DNA of 64,000 nucleotides from Denitrobaculum sp965225735. Its GTDB lineage: Bacteria; Pseudomonadota; Alphaproteobacteria; Kiloniellales; Kiloniellaceae. The stretch spans positions 1-64,000 of the forward strand of contig CBDDBN010000005.1 in NCBI GenBank assembly GCA_965225735.1, in the 5' to 3' direction. The notes beneath the pieces were generated by a model. The model made no database searches and was not told the origin of the DNA. It worked only from the letters and a program-made list of their open reading frames with translations. Shown here piece by piece: positions 61,878-64,000 of this stretch (the first letter of the stretch is position 1; the number at the start of each line of letters is the position of its first letter). A program made the translations under genes and the position numbers.

Positions 61878-64000
61878 ATGGCGTCGGGTAAAAACATCGA
61901 AGCTGTCTACGGATTGACTCCTCTACAGGAGGGCATCCTGTACCACAGCTTGCGAAGCGCGGACCCCGGCGTCTACCTCAGCCAGTATTCCGTAACGCTG
62001 CAAGGCCCTATCACCCCCGAGCTTTTGCACAAAGCCTGGGTCCAGGTGGCAATGCGACATGCACCCCTGCGAACCCTCTTTGCCTGGCGACGCCAGGCAG
62101 AGCGGCCTTTGCAGGTGGTGCGCGAACAGATCGAACTCCCCTGGCACTTTGAGGATTGGACGCCGTTAGGCCGGGAAGTCCAAAACGATCGATGGCAGGC
62201 CTTTTACAAGGAACAGCGGATGCAGGGCTTTGTGCTCGACAAAGCCCCTCTTGTCAGGCTTTCGCTGTTCAAGTTGGCACATGACGAGTACCGGTTTCTG
62301 TTCTGCTTTCATCACATTCTGTTTGATGGCTGGTCACTTCGTCTTCTGCTTGATGACGTTGCCAGAATTTACGCGTCCGAACGAAATCAAGAACCCCATG
62401 AACTGAATGAACCCGGTCGTTTCCAGGATCACGTGGGTTGGCTCGAGTCCCGCGACTTGCGCAAAGCGGAGGCCTACTGGAAGCAAACACTCGAGGGATT
62501 CCACACACCGACGCCGCTCGACCTGCCTGGTCCTGAGTCGCGCAACACAGAGAGCGGCATTGGCTTCCAAGCCATAACCCGCGAGCTTGCATCCGAAACA
62601 GCTCAAGGTTTGACAGAGTTTTCCCGTGCGCAGCGTCTGACCACCGGGACGACTATTCTCGGTGCCTGGTCACTTCTACTTTCACGTTACGCGGAAACGA
62701 ACGATGTCGTCTTCGGCACCACACATGCGGGTCGGTCGGCGGAACTGCCCGCAGCGCAGCAAACCGTCGGACTCTTCATCAATACCGTTCCCGTTCGCGC
62801 AAAGCTTGAGCCCGGAGCAAGGCTTTCAGACTGGCTGAGGGGGCTGCAGAAAGAGCAACTTGCAGCGCGCGAATACGAACTGACGCCGCTCGCTCTGGCC
62901 GAGCGCGTGAGCGGTGTTCCTGCGGGACAAAGGCTGTTCGAAACGCTCGTTGTTTATCAAGGCGTTCCAGACGCTGCGGAAACGCAGCAGCCCTGGCGTG
63001 TGTCCGCGGAATCGGTTCATGAATACGGAAACTATCCATTCGTTCTCCTCGTGCGGCCGGATAAGTCCTTCATGTTGACCGCAGTCTACGATGTCAACCG
63101 GATAGGCGCTGAAGCCGTGAAGCGCGTGTTGGGCCATGTCGAACAGCTTCTAAAGACCTTCATTGAACACCCCGATGCCGCGCTCGAAGACATAGATCTG
63201 CTGCCGAAAAATGAACGCCACAGGCTTTTGAAGGAATGGAGCGGCGCATCAGTAGATGCGAGCTTCGAAGGCAACGGATCCGCGGCGGCGTTCCAGTTTC
63301 ATCAGGTCCACGCATTAATCGATGATGTCGGCCGGAAACATCCGGACGTTATTGCTCTGCGGCAGGACGACGAACAGCTTTCTTACGCGGAGCTGCTCGG
63401 CCGCGCCGATCGACTTGCCGTTTCCATGCAGAAGAGAGGTTTGGGCGCGGGTGGTTTTGGGGCGGTCTTCCTGGAGCGGTCGCCTGAGGCCATCGTCGCT
63501 ATGCTGGCTGTCCTGAAGACGGGTGCCGCTTACGTTCCTCTCGACCCGGCTTATCCGCCTGTGCGCGTGCAGGCTGTGCTCGAAGAACTGGCCGGCGCAA
63601 GCCGGCAAAAAGACGGCGGCTCGCTGGTCATCACCAATAACGGACTGACGGAGCGACTACCGAGCCAGCCCTTACCAGTGATCGTGACCGGCGAGGCGGA
63701 TCGGGTGTGGAGCCAGGCCCCGTCAATCTCAGCAAACACGGCGCCTGAAGACTTGGCCTACGTGATATATACCTCGGGATCGAGCGGCCGTCCCAAAGGC
63801 GTCATGGTTTCGCACCGCAATCTGCTCGACTCAACGGGTGCCAGGAGCGCCCACTATCCAGAATCGCCGGAACGCTTTCTGCTGCTGTCTTCGGTTGCGA
63901 GCGACAGTGCAATCGCCGGCATATTCTGGACGCTTTGTACGGGCGGTACGCTTGTTCTTCCCCGAACCCGCCAGGAACAATCGATCTCAGAAATTGCCGA
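61878..64000 (+). CDS. NRPS (C-A...), runs off the right edge
   Basis: Open from ATG 61878 to the window end with no stop (707 codons), so it is partial. It starts 22 bases after the HupE-type gene. The condensation domain (1-440) begins with YGLTPLQEGILYHSLR and has HHILFDGWS, so it is active-looking. The adenylation domain starts near residue 480: LKTGAAYVPLDPAYPP, then YVIYTSGSSGRPKGVMVSH, and SSVASDSAIAGIFW (A4 region; Asp in SDS). Only the first pocket residues can be read. A carrier domain and further modules should follow beyond the window. Confidence 0.92.
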   Translation, partial: MASGKNIEAVYGLTPLQEGILYHSLRSADPGVYLSQYSVTLQGPITPELLHKAWVQVAMRHAPLRTLFAWRRQAERPLQVVREQIELPWHFEDWTPLGREVQNDRWQAFYKEQRMQGFVLDKAPLVRLSLFKLAHDEYRFLFCFHHILFDGWSLRLLLDDVARIYASERNQEPHELNEPGRFQDHVGWLESRDLRKAEAYWKQTLEGFHTPTPLDLPGPESRNTESGIGFQAITRELASETAQGLTEFSRAQRLTTGTTILGAWSLLLSRYAETNDVVFGTTHAGRSAELPAAQQTVGLFINTVPVRAKLEPGARLSDWLRGLQKEQLAAREYELTPLALAERVSGVPAGQRLFETLVVYQGVPDAAETQQPWRVSAESVHEYGNYPFVLLVRPDKSFMLTAVYDVNRIGAEAVKRVLGHVEQLLKTFIEHPDAALEDIDLLPKNERHRLLKEWSGASVDASFEGNGSAAAFQFHQVHALIDDVGRKHPDVIALRQDDEQLSYAELLGRADRLAVSMQKRGLGAGGFGAVFLERSPEAIVAMLAVLKTGAAYVPLDPAYPPVRVQAVLEELAGASRQKDGGSLVITNNGLTERLPSQPLPVIVTGEADRVWSQAPSISANTAPEDLAYVIYTSGSSGRPKGVMVSHRNLLDSTGARSAHYPESPERFLLLSSVASDSAIAGIFWTLCTGGTLVLPRTRQEQSISEIA

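Noticed and set aside
1..64000. CRISPR arrays, insertion sequences or prophage genes
   Set aside because: No regularly spaced repeats, transposase, integrase or phage structural motifs were seen on either strand.

Overview
The window looks like chromosomal DNA of an alphaproteobacterium, probably of the Rhodospirillales/Rhodovibrionales type. This rests on gene order and gene content, not on a database match. The rpmH-rnpA-yidD-yidC-yihA-argB block, a DUF2336 protein beside a GGDEF protein, heterotetrameric sarcosine oxidase and many short IGHNNGPP-type or single-receiver proteins all fit. Coding density is high, and several antisense frames are open only because the DNA is GC-rich.

Region 1 (1-29 kb) is mostly housekeeping. 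It holds a LysE exporter with a divergent ArsR regulator, rmuC, the def-fmt-truA translation block followed by a Bcr/CflA-type transporter, dapD-dapE (lysine/diaminopimelate), a HAD nucleotidase, a diguanylate cyclase with a DUF2336 partner, and argB-yihA-yidC-yidD-rnpA-rpmH. A VTT membrane protein, a histidine kinase, an rRNA methyltransferase, panB-panC, gpt, a class V aminotransferase and an OmpA-like lipoprotein follow.

Region 2 (29-48 kb) is metabolic and more accessory. A LysR regulator is followed by a small island of orphan genes (30.3-32.7 kb), which includes a tandem pair of Cys-rich membrane proteins and an unrecognised protein with a possible Cys/His deamidase-like motif. Next come soxBDAG (sarcosine oxidase), tRNA-Arg(ACG), a single-domain response regulator, an HpaI-type aldolase, a Tat-exported flavocytochrome-c-like flavoprotein, and a complete sugar or polyol uptake operon (binding protein, double ATPase, two permeases, PfkB kinase, SDR dehydrogenase).

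Region 3 (48.8 kb to the right edge) is a nonribosomal peptide biosynthetic cluster arranged as two divergent operons around a 1 kb AT-richer control region. Leftward: ABC exporter, SAM methyltransferase, NRPS C-A-T, NRPS C-T-TE. Rightward: stand-alone adenylation enzyme, stand-alone carrier protein, HupE/UreJ-like membrane protein, and a further NRPS (C-A...) that runs off the window. The striking points are a thioesterase with Cys in place of the usual nucleophilic Ser, a terminal module with no adenylation domain, a free-standing A/T loading pair, and a HupE-type membrane protein inside the operon. I cannot assign the product. This cluster is the best candidate in the window for an undescribed system.
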